A stretch of 64,000 nt of DNA, from positions 201,166,400 through 201,230,399 of the forward strand of contig JAIOJX010000026.1 in the NCBI GenBank assembly GCA_022376925.1. The letters are read 5' to 3'. This document shows, one piece after another, positions 1 through 11,850 of this stretch. How positions within the stretch are numbered: the stretch's first letter is position 1; every line of letters starts with the position of its first letter. The notes under the pieces are model-generated. The model ran no database searches. It was not told the origin of the DNA and saw only the letters and a list, made by a program, of their open reading frames with translations. The translations under genes were made by a program, and so were the position numbers. This DNA comes from Tragulus kanchil. Its lineage: Eukaryota > Chordata > Mammalia > Artiodactyla > Tragulidae.

Positions 1-1947
1 CTTTCTGCCCTAACAAAATTGTCCCAAAGGTTGAGCAAGAAAACTCACATGAACATCTGGCAAAGGACCCAGCCCGTGGCAGGCACTCAGAAAGCATTTT
101 AATTAGCTTTCCTCTTCTGTGATAGGACCATACAGAATTCAGAACAGGTTTGGAGAAGGAAGAATCGAGGGAAAAGCCCAAACCTCCACTCATACATGAA
201 AAGAGTTGGCCACAAGATACTGGAAGTTACAAAAGATTTGTCAGCTTTAAACAACATCCTACATGACAGTTTGTAAACTAGGGCCTGTGCTAAGCAGTAG
301 AATAAAAATTGTATTTTTACCATTTACATTAAGTTATCGTTACTGCCCGTGGATTGTACAGGGTCTGCAGTTAATTCCAAACGTGCATATTAAAATCTTC
401 TGGTTAATATGCTAATAAATACTTTCAATTAAAGGTACAACAAAGAGTTTTGTAAGTTTTTACAGAATTCCTTGCTTCCCATGGCCAATATTCAGAGTCT
501 GAACCTTCCAGTGTGTGTGGTCTCAGGCTCCCACTGATAGCACTCTTTCCTCTGACGCCAGGCCCCCACCGTATTGAGTATGCAGGAGGCCTCTTCCCTG
601 GATTCTCACAGGCGAGGCGCTGTGCTGCAGACCCACTTTCCATCTCTTCAGCTGCCTATTTCCTGATTATCCTTCATTCTCCGACAAAGCCTAAGCAAGG
701 GGCTCCTTCCAGAAGTTACCCTACATATCTCTGTGTGTTCGGGCCCTCCACAGAGCAGGCACCTTGGAATTTCAGTAAATACTTAAGTGAATACATCTGT
801 CCTGAACCTAAATGCAGAGAATTGTAATGATAATTTTCCAATACATGTGTAGTTTTAGAAGCTGTACTAAAATTAGGTTTCTGCTCTCCCTCCTCCCTTC
901 CTCTCTGCTGCTGCTTCCCATGTTTGATCCTAGATGAAGATGGCCTACTCATGTATTTTGTTAAAAAAATGAAAGAAAGGAAAAACATGAGTTTAAACCC
1001 CACTTCTACCACTTACTAGTTTTCTTTAGGTAAGTTATAAATTTCTCTGTATATCGAATTTCTCATTTATAAAATTAAAAGACTTTCTGCCCTAACAAAA
1101 TTGTCCCAAAGGTTGAGCAAGAAAACTCACGTGAACATCTGGCAAAGGACCCAGCCCGTGGCAGGCACTCAGAAAGCATTTTAATTAGCTTTCCTCTTCT
1201 GTGATAGGACCATACAGAATTCAGAACAGGTTTGGAGAAGGAAGAATCGAGAGAAAAGTCCAAACCTCCACTCATACATGAAAAGAGTTGGCCACAAGAT
1301 GCTGGAAGTTACAAAAGATTTGTCAGCTTTAAACAACATCCTACATGACAGTTTGTAAACTAGGGCCTGTGCTAAGCAGTAGAATAAAAATTGTATTTTT
1401 ACCATTTACATTAAGTTATCGTTACTGCCCGTGGATTGTACAGGGTCTGCAGTTAATTCCAAACGTGCATATTAAAATCTTCTGGTTAATATGCTAATAA
1501 ATACTTTAAATTAAAGGTACAACAAAGAGTTTTGTAAGTTTTTACAGAATTCCTTGCTTCCCATGGCCAATATTCAGAGTCTGAACCTTCCAGTGTGTGT
1601 GGTCTCAGGCTCCCACTGATAGCACTCTTTCCTCTGACGCCAGGCCCCCACCGTACTGAGTATGCAGGGGGCCTCTTCCCTGGATTCTCACAGGCGAGGC
1701 GCTGTGCTGCAGACCCACTTTCCATCTCTTCAGCTGCCTATTTCCTGATTATCCTTCATTCTCCGACAAAGCCTAAGCAAGGGGCTCCTTCCAGAAGTTA
1801 CCCATATCCCTGTGTGTTCGGGCCCTCCACAGAGCCAGGCACCTTAGGATTTCAGTAAATACTTAAGTGAATACATCTGTCCTGAACCTAAACGCAGAGA
1901 ATTGTAATGATAATTTTCCAATACATGTGTAGTTTTAGAAGCTGTAC
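1..1947. repeat. Local duplication D1 (copies 1-867 and 1083-1947)
   Basis: Direct repeat with offset 1082 bp. Copies are nearly identical apart from a few substitutions and an indel near 720/1800. The spacer 868-1082 holds unique sequence ending in a MIR-like stretch (about 985-1080). No gene is visible; this is AHI1 intron by context. The first copy may begin upstream of the window. Confidence 0.9.
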
Positions 1948-1986
1948 ATTCTCAAATTCCATGTACATAGGATAAGGAGTAGTCTA

Positions 1987-2312
1987 GGGCTTCCCTGGTG
2001 GTCCAGTGGGTAAGGACACCGCCTTGCAGTGCAAGGGGCGCCGGTTCGATCCCTGGCCTGGGAAGATCCCGCATGCCACGGAGCGGCTGGACCAGTGTGT
2101 CCAATTACCAAGCCGGAGCTCTGGAGCGCATATGCCCAGAGCCGGTGCTCTGTGACAACAGAGGCCACTGCGATGGGAGGCCCACAGGGGCCAACGAACA
2201 AAGATGGATGAAAATAGACAAATGAAAGGCCAATAGGAGTGGCCTGCCCGCCCCCCCCCCCCCCCCACCCCAAAATAAATAAATAAATAAATGTTTTGTT
2301 TTTTTTTTTTAA
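1987..2312 (+). mobile_element. CHR-like tRNA-derived SINE, full length
   Basis: It starts GGGCTTCCCTGGTGG and has a tRNA B-box-like GGTTCGATCCCTGG. A long unique body and a C-rich stretch follow, and it ends in an AAAT repeat. It is flanked by a 9-bp target-site duplication, AGTAGTCTA, at 1978-1986 and 2313-2321. The clean duplication and the preserved tail suggest a fairly recent insertion. Confidence 0.85.
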
Positions 2313-3118
2313 AGTAGTCTATTCCTACTTTATGTACTGCATAACGTCTGAAATGAGTTGAGGTCCACTTCCTTCTTGTAACTGCTGTAAGGGATTTGGA
2401 GATGCCTCTGCAGCCATTCATTCTGAATTTGGTTTTTCAAAAGAAAAAGAAAATCAAATATAGGGACTGCTGTCAAAAACAGAAAAAGAGGATTCTCATA
2501 GAAAGACCTTTCCTCTGAAATTTGTATCTAGGGAAGAATAAGCTCATAAAGGTGTTTTTAAACACAGAAGATTTAAGTTGTTGATATGAAATACTGAAAA
2601 CTTGATGTGTAGAAGTGCATCTCAAAAAAAGAGACATTAACAATAAGCCCAAGTGATGGCAATGAAATTCTATAATCTGCTTGTTCCATTGCATTTTTCC
2701 TTTTACGTAAGCGTGTTGACCTTCCGGAGATTTTTTTTTTTTTGCTCGATGCCTCTGCTCAGCGCAGGGAATGGAACCAAAGGTAGAATGAAACAGTTCT
2801 AAGACAGTGAATGATGTGTGGGCTTTTTTTCTCTGCTTCACAAGTAATTTACTTTAAAAAAATTAACATCTGCTATTTTGAAGCTAATCTTAGTGTATTG
2901 AATGCTTGTAACCATTTCTCAATCCCACAGCCTTTTATCTTGCTTCTCCTGCTGTGTTCCCACCACCCCTGATCCCATTAGCAAACCTTGAGACAGCCTC
3001 AGACTCACCAAAGTACTACTTTGGTTTCAGCTGCTCTTCTGCAAGAGGAAGTGAATGTTGGGGGTTTTCTCTGTGGCACAGTGGTGATAAAGCTGTGGTG
3101 GTCTTATCTCTCTCTTAG

Positions 3119-3281
3119 GTAGTGGCTCTTTATGACTACACAGCGAATCGATCAGATGAACTAACCATCCATCGCGGAGACATTATCCGAGTGTTTTTCA
3201 AAGATAATGAAGACTGGTGGTATGGCCGCGTAGAAAAGGGACAGGAAGGTTATTTTCCAGCTAATCATGTGGCTAGTGAAA
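3119..3281 (+). CDS. AHI1: AHI1 SH3-domain exon, copy 1
   Basis: This internal exon encodes nearly the whole SH3 domain of Jouberin (AHI1), the ciliary transition-zone and basal-body scaffold mutated in Joubert syndrome. It translates to 54 residues starting [15 protein letters not shown]. Seen in it are the ALYDY motif, the acidic RT loop, the DWWYG tryptophan pair and the GYFPANHV motif that lines the proline-rich-ligand groove. The translation is almost identical to the human domain as I remember it, with a small change after DWWYG (RVEK). The acceptor is a pyrimidine tract ending in TTAG at 3118, and the donor is A|GTAAGT at 3281/3282. Phase is 0 in and 1 out, and the length of 163 nt is not a multiple of three. 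An upstream ATG is not needed because the reading frame enters from an exon outside the window. The same exon recurs unchanged at 4478. Confidence 0.95.
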
Positions 3282-4477
3282 GTAAGTTTTATGCTCCCTT
3301 CCTGGTTTACTAATATGGTATAACTGCTTGTCCCAGATTTTATTATCTTCTGCCCTTTAACTTGCTGTCTTGTTACTTTTGCATGTGTTTATCCATGGGT
3401 ATTGGTCTTTATTCTCATGTTGCAAAGACATAAAGAGGGGAGGCATTAGTACATTCAAAAGCTATGACATTCTGAGATTGAATATTGGCTTCCTGGACTT
3501 CCTGTCCCAGGGGACCTGCCCATCTAGCGTCCACCCGCCTTCAGCCCCTTTTCCTGGCCACCTGCTGCACACCCACTGATGTCACCCCTCCTTTGGTCAG
3601 TCCTCTGTTGACAGGCACCTAGAAAGCTCTGGTTCCTCAGCTCCCATTCTTTTTACTTTTGTATCCCCAGGCCTCGCTGTTAATAGATTATTCCATGTAC
3701 TGCATAACGTCTGAAATGAGTCGAGGTCCACTTCCTTCTTGTAACTGCTGTAAGGATTTGGAGATGCCTCTGCAGCCATTCATTCTGAATTTGGTTTTCA
3801 AAAGAAAAGAAAATCAAATATATGGACTGCTGTCAAAAACAGAAAAATAGGATTCTCATAGAAAGACCTTTCCTCTGAAATTTGTATCTAGGGAAGAATA
3901 AGCTCATAAAGGTGTTTTTAAACACAGAAGATTTAAGTTGTTGATATAAAATACTGAAAACGTGATGTGTAGAAGTGCATCTCAAAAAAAGAGACATTAA
4001 CAATAAGCCCAAGTGATGGCAATGAAATTCTATAATCTGCTTGTTCCATTGCATTTTTCCTTTTATGTAAGCGTGTTGACCTTCCGGAGATTTTTTTTTT
4101 TTGCTCGATGCCTCTGCTCAGCGCAGGGAATGGAACCAAAGGTAGAATGAAACAGTTCTAAGACAGTGAATGATGTGTGGGCTTTTTTTCTCTGCTTCAC
4201 AAGTAATTTACTTAAAAAAAATTAACATCTGCTATTTTGAAGCTAATCTTAGTGTATTGAATGCTTGTAACCATTTCTCAATCCCACAGCCTTTTATCTT
4301 GCTTCTCCTGCTGTGTTCCCACCACCCCTGATCCCATTAGCAAACCTTGAGACAGCCTCAGACTCACCAAAGTACTGCTTTGGTTTCAGCTGCTCTTCTG
4401 CAAGAGGAAGTGAATGTTGGGGGTTTTCTCTGTGGCACAGTGGTGATAAAGCTGTGGTGGTCTTATCTCTCTCTTAG

Positions 4478-4640
4478 GTAGTGGCTCTTTATGACTACAC
4501 AGCGAATCGATCAGATGAACTAACCATCCATCGCGGAGACATTATCCGAGTGTTTTTCAAAGATAATGAAGACTGGTGGTATGGCCGCGTAGAAAAGGGA
4601 CAGGAAGGTTATTTTCCAGCTAATCATGTGGCTAGTGAAA
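4478..4640 (+). CDS. AHI1: AHI1 SH3-domain exon, copy 2 (probable assembly duplicate)
   Basis: This is an exact second copy of the 163-nt SH3 exon with the same acceptor and donor, inside the second unit of a direct 1.36-kb tandem duplication (2332-3694 and 3695-5055). Splicing copy 1 to copy 2 is out of phase (1 out, 0 in) and would break the frame, so both cannot be used in one normal AHI1 mRNA. The most economical reading is a false duplication in the assembly. If the duplication is real, only one copy can be in a productive transcript. Confidence 0.75.
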
Positions 4641-5065
4641 GTAAGTTTTATGCTCCCTTCCTGGTTTACTAATATGGTATAACTGCTTGTCCCAGATTTT
4701 ATTATCTTCTGCCCTTTAACTTGCTGTCTTGTTACTTTTGCATGTGTTTATCCATGGGTATTGGTCTTTATTCTCATGTTGCAAAGACATAAAGAGGGGA
4801 GGCATTAGTACATTCAAAAGCTATGACATTCTGAGATTGAATATTGGCTTCCTGAACTTCCTGTCCCAGGGGACCTGCCCATCTAGCTTCCACCCGCCTT
4901 CAGCCCCTTTTCCTGGCCACCTGCTGCACACCCACTGATGTCACCCCTCCTTTGGTCAGTCCTCGGTTGACAGGCACCTAGAAAGCTCTGGTTCCTCAGC
5001 TCCCATTCTTTTTACTTTTGTATCCCCAGGCCTCGCTGTTAATAGATTATTCCATTCTCAAGTAA

Positions 5066-5148
5066 CCCCTCATTTGTAAAAGGAAAAAGAAATAAGCTGG
5101 AGAAGTTTCCCCTCATTTGTGAAAGGAAAAAGAAATAAGCTGGAGAAG
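5066..5148 (+). repeat. 43-bp tandem repeat, two units
   Basis: CCCCTCATTTGTAAAAGG begins at 5066 and CCCCTCATTTGTGAAAGG at 5109, each followed by AAAAAGAAATAAGCTGGAG. Unlike the 1.1-kb blocks this is short and looks like an ordinary tandem duplication. Confidence 0.85.
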
Positions 5149-6850
5149 AAATGCTAAATCCAAGTCTCTGAAAGCCATAGATTTGCTGCACGGCCTTGAG
5201 AGAAGAAACTAGAACTAACACAGAGCTTTGAAAATAAAAGTTTAAGACTGTGAGTGAGGATAGGGGAGTGTAGCAGCACTTCTTCAGATGAGCTCCCTGT
5301 GTGGGTAGGAAAAGCAGGGTGCCCAGCGGGTTTTTTTTTTTTTTTTTTTTGGTCAGGAAAACTGAGTGCTCATGCTGAATTCACAGCTACAACTGCCACC
5401 CCTCAGTTCTCCTGCCATAGAACGCCATCATCTCTAAGCTTTCTTCCAGAAACACTAAAATCATGTAGCTCTGATTTAAAGTGTAGTAGAGGCAGCTTTG
5501 ACAACACTCTACATTTATTTAGACTTAATGTTTATTAAGTGTTTCGTTTCTGAAAAGTAATTACTAAAATAACAGTTGATTTTCAGACTAGTCTCTGAAA
5601 CCTCCATTCAACCCAAACTGTGATTGAACAAAAGCACTATCGATTTCTGACCTAAATTCTCAATTTTGAAAGGAAAAGAGATGAAGGAAAGGAGGAAGAA
5701 TTTCTTCCATAAGTCCTGGGTGCTGGGCTGTGCCCAGATAAAATTATTTCTGTAGGGCCACCTTCCAGGTCTGCGCCCAGACCTTCCCTTGGCTCCCTCC
5801 TCAAGAGTGCTGAATCTCCCCGCAGCTCCTTCCCCAGCTTATCAGGTGCTTTCAGCAAACTCCTCCCCTCCAAAGTTCTAAGTGTCTTGAAAATTGCCCA
5901 CTTCTCTCTCTCTTAACAAAACTCTTAAGTTTCCTTTGTGCCAGAATTTCAGTTATTTTTGTCCGAGCAGTGAATAGCTAATGACTGTTTAACTCTATCT
6001 GAAGTATATTTCTGTGTTTAAAGGAGAATGCAGACTGGAGAAAGTTAAGGCAGTGTGGAAGGAAGAAATCTGGGTAGAGGGTAATTCCCAGTCCTCTCCC
6101 ATACGCTCGGCACTCCTCGCTTCCAGGTCATCCAGATTGCTCCACTCCCCTCCCAATGATGGCTTCCCACAGGACCAGCAGCTGGGGTTCTGCAGAGATA
6201 GTGGCTATTTTTAAAATCAAGAGCTGTCTGCACAGTCTTAGGCACTGAGTGTATCTTTCATATTAACTAGATATTACAATCAGTATTTCTTCCAGATACA
6301 AGTGGAAACATTTAAAGTATTTTTTGCTTGACTGGTATAAAAGGATTATGTATTCCCAGCCAAGATGGTATTAGGTGCTAACTTTAGAATCTAGTTAGTT
6401 TGCAGAGATAACCTCTTAGACTTGCAAATATTGGAAGGCCATAGATATTTGATCCACAGGGGATTAAAGATTCAATAAGACATGGTTTTCTTCCTTAAGA
6501 GCCAAAGCGGGACTTCTAAAGCATACTGCAGAGACTGTGGTTGATGACTGTGCAGGAGTCAGTTCCATGTCTCAGGAGTGGCCATCCTTTAGATGCCGTG
6601 ATTTCTTACTGTACCCCAGAATGATTAATGGGTTTTTTTTGGCATCACTCACTGCTCGTTGAAAAAGGCTTGCAAAAGCCAGAACAAACAGAAAGTTTTC
6701 AGAAAACCTGAGAATATGATTGAATTCTCAGTTCATCAGGCATTCTTTTCCTTTCCTTTTATCCTACTTTTTACCTGAATGTAACAAAAATTCACCTGCC
6801 CAGCTTTAACATTAGAGGAAAAATGACTGTCAGCAGCATATTCCATTTTG
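5149..6850 (+). other. AHI1 intron, mostly unique sequence
   Basis: No exon or recognised element beyond a 20-bp T-run near 5332. Small open frames on both strands lack splice sites and family resemblance. Confidence 0.6.
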
Positions 6851-9042
6851 AAAATAGTAGGAGAAATTCCTTTATCTGAAACCAGATATGCCAAGCAAAT
6901 GATCAAAGGGAGTCTGTGTATATATACACATACATATATAACTTTTTTCAACCATTCAATTGAAAGCCATGTCCAAAAAGAGGACACAATAGAAGACACA
7001 GGTACCTTGTTATCACAAAAGACATTCCCTTTGTATCTTAAGCCACTAGAAAGGTAAACTGGATCAGCTTCCATTAATCACATCTAACCTCCTTTCCACT
7101 AAGAGATAAACCCAGAATAAAATCAACCCATACACAAAACCCATTAAGGTTGCTAATAATTTTAGAATTTTGATCAGGTGGTTGTTTTTTTTTTTTTATC
7201 ACTTTATCTCAATTCATACTTGCCTGAGTCATTCGACCAAAACAAAATTTCCTTTTCAGCCCTTTGAAATTCCCAGGTAACTTTTTAGAGTCAACCCAAT
7301 ATGTAGATTATATAAACTGTATCTTAGATTGTAAGGTTAGATTATAATACAGCTTTATAATCCTTAGAGTATACGGTTAGATTCTTAGATCCAACACCAT
7401 GAGTAGATTCCGTGTTGTGCATAGTCCCAGCCCCATGCTTATTTATTTCATACCGTCTTTGTGAATTATCCTTTATTCACACCTCTGTCTGGCAAAATCC
7501 TAACCTGTTTTTCAGTTTGATGCGCCTAACACTTCTTCCATTAAGCATTTGCCATCTCCACATCAGAACTTGTCTTTGTTATGATCTCTCTTCCGAACAG
7601 TATCACATCCTATTTTCTGTTACAGTTCACTGTGAACCTACCTGTCTCTGACTAGGTGGTAAGCTCCTTGAGCACAAAGACTGTCCTTGGTCACCTTCAC
7701 ATCTCCTCCAGTGGTACCTAGCCAATGACCTTGCACGTGGCAGGTTCTTGGTAAAGAGTATTAAGATAAAATGAAATAAACAGCTGCATGACCAGACACA
7801 CCATAAAGTGAAAATGAGACTTCTTACATGTCTGAAACCTGCTGATCAAAACTTGCCAATCATAAGCTGTGCTCTTTGGATAACGAATGTGTGAGACCAT
7901 GATTCTTGCCTTAATGATCAGTGCCAGGTCAGATTCTAAGATACAAATGCACAAAATAGTAAGGAAGAAATTCCTTTAAATACTCGAAACTAGATATGCC
8001 AAGCAAATGATCAAAGAGTCTGTGTATATATACACATACATATATAACTTTTCAACCATTCAATTGAAAGCCATGTCCAAAAAGAGGACACAATAGAAGA
8101 CACAGGTACCTTGTTATCACAAAAGACATTCCCTTTGTATCTTAAGCCACTAGAAAGGTAAACTGGATCAGCTTCCATTAATCACATCTAACCTCCTTTC
8201 CACTAAGAGATAAACCCAGAATAAAATCAACCCATACACAAAACCCATTAAGGTTGCTAATAATTTTAGAATTTTGATCAGGTGGTTGTTTTTTTTTTTT
8301 TTATCACTTTATCTCAATTCATACTTGCCTGAGTCATTCGACCAAAACAAAATTTCCTTTTCAGCCCTTTGAAATTCCCAGGTAACTTTTTAGAGTCAAC
8401 CCAATATGTAGATTATATAAACTGTATCTTAGATTGTAAGGTTAGATTATAATACAGCTTTATAATCCTTAGAGTATACGGTTAGATTCTTAGATCCAAC
8501 ACCATGAGTAGATTCCGTGTTGTGCATAGTCCCAGCCCCATGCTTATTTATTTCATACCGTCTTTGTGAATTATCCTTTATTCACACCTCTGTCTGGCAA
8601 AATCCTAACCTGTTTTTCAGTTTGATGCGCCTAACACTTCTTCCATTAAGCATTTGCCATCTCCACATCAGAACTTGTCTTTGTTATGATCTCTCTTCCG
8701 AACAGTATCACATCCTATTTTCTGTTACAGTTCACTGTGAACCTACCTGTCTCTGACTAGGTGGTAAGCTCCTTGAGCACAAAGACTGTCCTTGGTCACC
8801 TTCACATCTCCTCCAGTGGTACCTAGCCAATGACCTTGCACGTGGCAGGTTCTTGGTAAAGAGTATTAAGATAAAATGAAATAAACAGCTGCATGACCAG
8901 ACACACCATAAAGTGAAAATGAGACTTCTTACATGTCTGAAACCTGCTGATCAAAACTTGCCAATCATAAGCTGTGCTCTTTGGATAACGAATGTGTGAG
9001 ACCATGATTCTTGCCTTAATGATCAGTGCCAGGTCAGATTCT
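6851..9042. repeat. Local duplication D3 (6851-7937 / 7954-9042)
   Basis: Direct repeat, offset about 1.10 kb, spacer 16 bp. Intronic. It contains L2-like sequence. The start of copy 2 is degraded relative to copy 1 (CTGAAACC against ACTCGAAAC). It abuts the next duplication, D4, within 10 bp. Confidence 0.93.
7405..7770 (+). mobile_element. L2 3'-end remnant (repeated at about 8510-8875)
   Basis: GGTGGTAAGCTCCTTGAGCAC followed by AAGACTGTCCTTGG and a GGCAGGTTCTTGGTAAAG end is the usual L2 3' terminus. Confidence 0.5.
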
Positions 9043-9164
9043 GGTCACGCCAAGGAGGTGACCAGCAGCACCTGTGGTTGCACATCTGCCCCTCTCCGTT
9101 GTTGTTTTGCCCCATGGGACAGCGTGCCTCAATTTGACGACGTGCCTTCCTTGTTCCATTCTAG

Positions 9165-9265
9165 CACTCTATCGAGAACTGCCTCCAGAGGTGAAGGAGC
9201 GATCCTCTCCTTTACCCCCCAAGGAGAAAGCTGAAATGGAAAAAGCTTTTCCAGCTCCACAAAAG
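9165..9265 (+). CDS. AHI1: AHI1 exon following the SH3 exon, copy 1
   Basis: This 101-nt exon encodes the proline- and lysine-rich linker just after the SH3 domain ([16 protein letters not shown], ending PAPQK). It aligns with human AHI1, which has LYQELPPEIKERSPPL at this place. The acceptor is CTAG at 9164 and the donor is AAG|GTAAAT at 9265/9266. Phase 1 in (A from the SH3 exon plus CA gives Thr) and phase 0 out fit both neighbours exactly, which is strong support that this is a real exon. The stretch is low-complexity and charged, and no further domain is visible. It is duplicated at 10258. Confidence 0.93.
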
Positions 9266-9394
9266 GTAAATGTTTTCGAGAATATGTATTCCATGTACTT
9301 TGATTTTCACCATCTCTGGATGAAACATGAGTTCATTTTTCATGCTTATACCCTTCATGGCTTACATTATTATTTCTTGTAATATTGGCACTGA

Positions 9395-9545
9395 CATTAT
9401 GAGATATATAAGGCAAATATTTACTATAGCCATTTTTCATATAAGGAAACTAAATAGGCTCAGAGAGATTAAAGTAGACCCCTAAGTCACAGCCCAAGGG
9501 ATGGGACACGAGCCCAAAGTGGAGCTTGTGACTTCCAAGTGTGAC
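9395..9545 (+). mobile_element. MIR remnant (repeated at about 10490-10640)
   Basis: Contains AAGGAAACTAAATAGGCTCAG and AGATTAAAGTAGACCCC, then AGTCACAGCCCAAGGG, a weathered MIR core. It lies 130 bp after the 101-nt exon. Confidence 0.6.
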
Positions 9546-10257
9546 ACGGTCTCTACTCCTCACAGATCTCTGTAGCTGTGATAATGACAGTGTCATTAGC
9601 CCCCCCAAGGATCCACATTTACTCTAAAAATCATTGGGGCCCACAGAATAAAGACGCTCTGTCTTTCTGCAGCATTTCTCATACTTGTCATTTTAAATGT
9701 TTTCAGGTTAAAATAAATGGTCATATAATCAGTCTGAGAAATGTCATATTTTTTAGCCTGTCCATCAACTCCCTTAAGGATATCTGGCAGAATTCTGATG
9801 TCAATAGTGCTTTGGTAGAAAAGTTTATAGGCACTGTACCTTATAAACTTACTATGTGTTATTAGCTCTTATCTTAGACTGAGTAACTTCAGTTCTTTTT
9901 GACTCCATGAACTGGCAGGCATGCATATAGTGTATATAGGTATGTGTGTGTATTTTAGCAAAAAAGCATGTCATGATAGAGTTTTCTGACAGTTGAACCT
10001 GTCACATATCTTTCTGCCATTCATTCTGTATTTGTGGAGTGTTTACTTCTGTGCCAAGCACCCTTTAGTCCTCACGGAAACAAGATTGAGTAGCCAAGGT
10101 AACGGCCCTTGAGCTACATACACTTAAAACTGCAAACTGGTTCCTCACTTGCCAAGGAGGTGACCAGCAGCATGGCCATTGCCCCTCTCCGTTGTTGTTT
10201 TGCCCCACGGGACAGCGTGCCTCAATTTGACGACGTGCCTTCCTTGTTCCATTCTAG

Positions 10258-10358
10258 CACTCTATCGAGAACTGCCTCCAGAGGTGAAGGAGCGATCCTC
10301 TCCTTTACCCCCCAAGGAGAAAGCTGAAATGGAAAAAGCTTTTCCAGCTCCACAAAAG
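10258..10358 (+). CDS. AHI1: AHI1 post-SH3 exon, copy 2 (probable assembly duplicate)
   Basis: This is an identical 101-nt exon in the second unit of the 9049-10114 / 10151-11211 duplication. The flanking intron just upstream differs slightly from copy 1 (the bases before CCCCTCTCCG), while the splice sites are intact in both. The length is not a multiple of three, so inclusion of both copies would frameshift AHI1. It is probably an unmerged overlap rather than a real second exon. Confidence 0.72.
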
Positions 10359-11850
10359 GTAAATGTTTTCGAGAATATGTATTCCATGTACTTTGATTTT
10401 CACCATCTCTGGATGAAACATGAGTTCATTTTTCATGCTTATACCCTTCATGGCTTACATTATTATTTCTTGTAATATTGGCACTGACATTATGAGATAT
10501 ATAAGGCAAATATTTACTATAGCCATTTTTCATATAAGGAAACTAAAGAGGCTCAGAGAGATTAAAGTAGACCCCTAAGTCACAGCCCAAGGGATGGGAC
10601 ACGAGCCCAAAGTGGAGCTTGTGACTTCCAAGTGTGACACGGTCTCTACTCCTCACAGATCTCTGTAGCTGTGATAATGACAGTGTCATTAGCCCCCCCA
10701 AGGATCCACATTTACTCTAAAAATCATTGGGGCCCACAGAATAAAGACGCTCTGTCTTTCTGCAGCATTTCTCATACTTACTAGTCATTTTAAATGTTTT
10801 CAGGTTAAAATAAATGGTCATATAATCAGTCTGAGAAATGTCATATTTTTTAGCCTGTCCATCAACTCCCTTAAGGATATCTGGCAGAATTCTGATGTCA
10901 ATAGTGCTTTGGTAGAAAAGTTTATAGGCACTGTACCTTATAAACTTACTATGTGTTATTAGCTCTTATCTTAGACTGAGTAACTTCAGTTCTTTTTGAC
11001 TCCATGAACTGGCAGGCATGCATATAGTGTATATAGGTATGTGTGTGTATTTTAGCAAAAAAGCATGTCATGATAGAGTTTTCTGACAGTTGAACCTGTC
11101 ACATATCTTTCTGCCATTCATTCTGTATTTGTGGAGTGTTTACTTCTGTGCCAAGCACCCTTTAGTCCTCACGGAAACAAGATTGAGTAGCCAAGGTAAC
11201 GGCCCTTGAGCCTACAGGCTGATGGGTGAGACACTTGCAAGCAGGCGATCTCAGCAAACTGTGGTCAAAACTGTAATGAAGATCTTCGCACCAGGCATTG
11301 GGCACACACAGAAAGAGACCCTCTAAATTTGCCCTAGAGAAGCCGAAAAGAGTTCCCAGAGGAGGTCAGGCTTGAACTGAGGCTTATAGGATGAAAAAGT
11401 ACGTGCTAGGTTAGATGATCATAGAAAAAAAGCCTATCGGAGGGGATAGTCTGAGTAAGCAGTGATATGGGACAGTTGTGTTTGGGGAGCATGGGGTCGG
11501 CTGGAAAGAAGAATAAGTGAAATGTACAGAAGCCAGGCCCAGCACGCTCCTCTCAGTGTCCCTTAGAGAAGGAGTGACAGGTACAGATTTATAGGATGAA
11601 AATACAATCCCCGTAGCAGCATGGTGTTTGGATTAGGGGTAGCTGAGAAATTGATTAAGAATTCATTGAAAAAAATATAGAAAAGCCTGAACTAGTAGAC
11701 ATGGAGGGAAAGTGTCATAAGGTAAAATTGGTGAGAGTTTATGATTGATTGGATGTGGTTAATGAAGCTGGAATCTAGGATTGTGCTACGTGAATAGAGG
11801 TACCACAAAACTAATAAAGGAATAAGAAAGATTTGGGGCAATAGAGACAG

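Larger units (their letters stand above)
2332..5055. repeat. Local tandem duplication D2 (2332-3694 / 3695-5055), contains the SH3 exon
   Basis: Head-to-tail repeat without spacer, unit about 1.36 kb, the longest in the window. Differences are single bases and homopolymer lengths, for example the A-run near 3790 and the T-run near 2735/4090. Both units carry the complete SH3 exon and its splice sites. Confidence 0.95.
9049..11211. repeat. Local duplication D4 (9049-10114 / 10151-11211), contains the 101-nt exon
   Basis: Direct repeat, offset about 1.10 kb, spacer 36 bp. Both units contain the post-SH3 AHI1 exon and a MIR-type SINE remnant. Copies differ by a small indel near 9700/10785 and one near the unit start. 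Confidence 0.94.

Noticed and set aside
3119..4640. AHI1 with two tandem SH3 domains as a new architecture
   Set aside because: Exon phases (0 in, 1 out) forbid in-frame joining of the two copies, the copies are identical in exon sequence, and 15 other blocks show the same pattern without exons or with other content.
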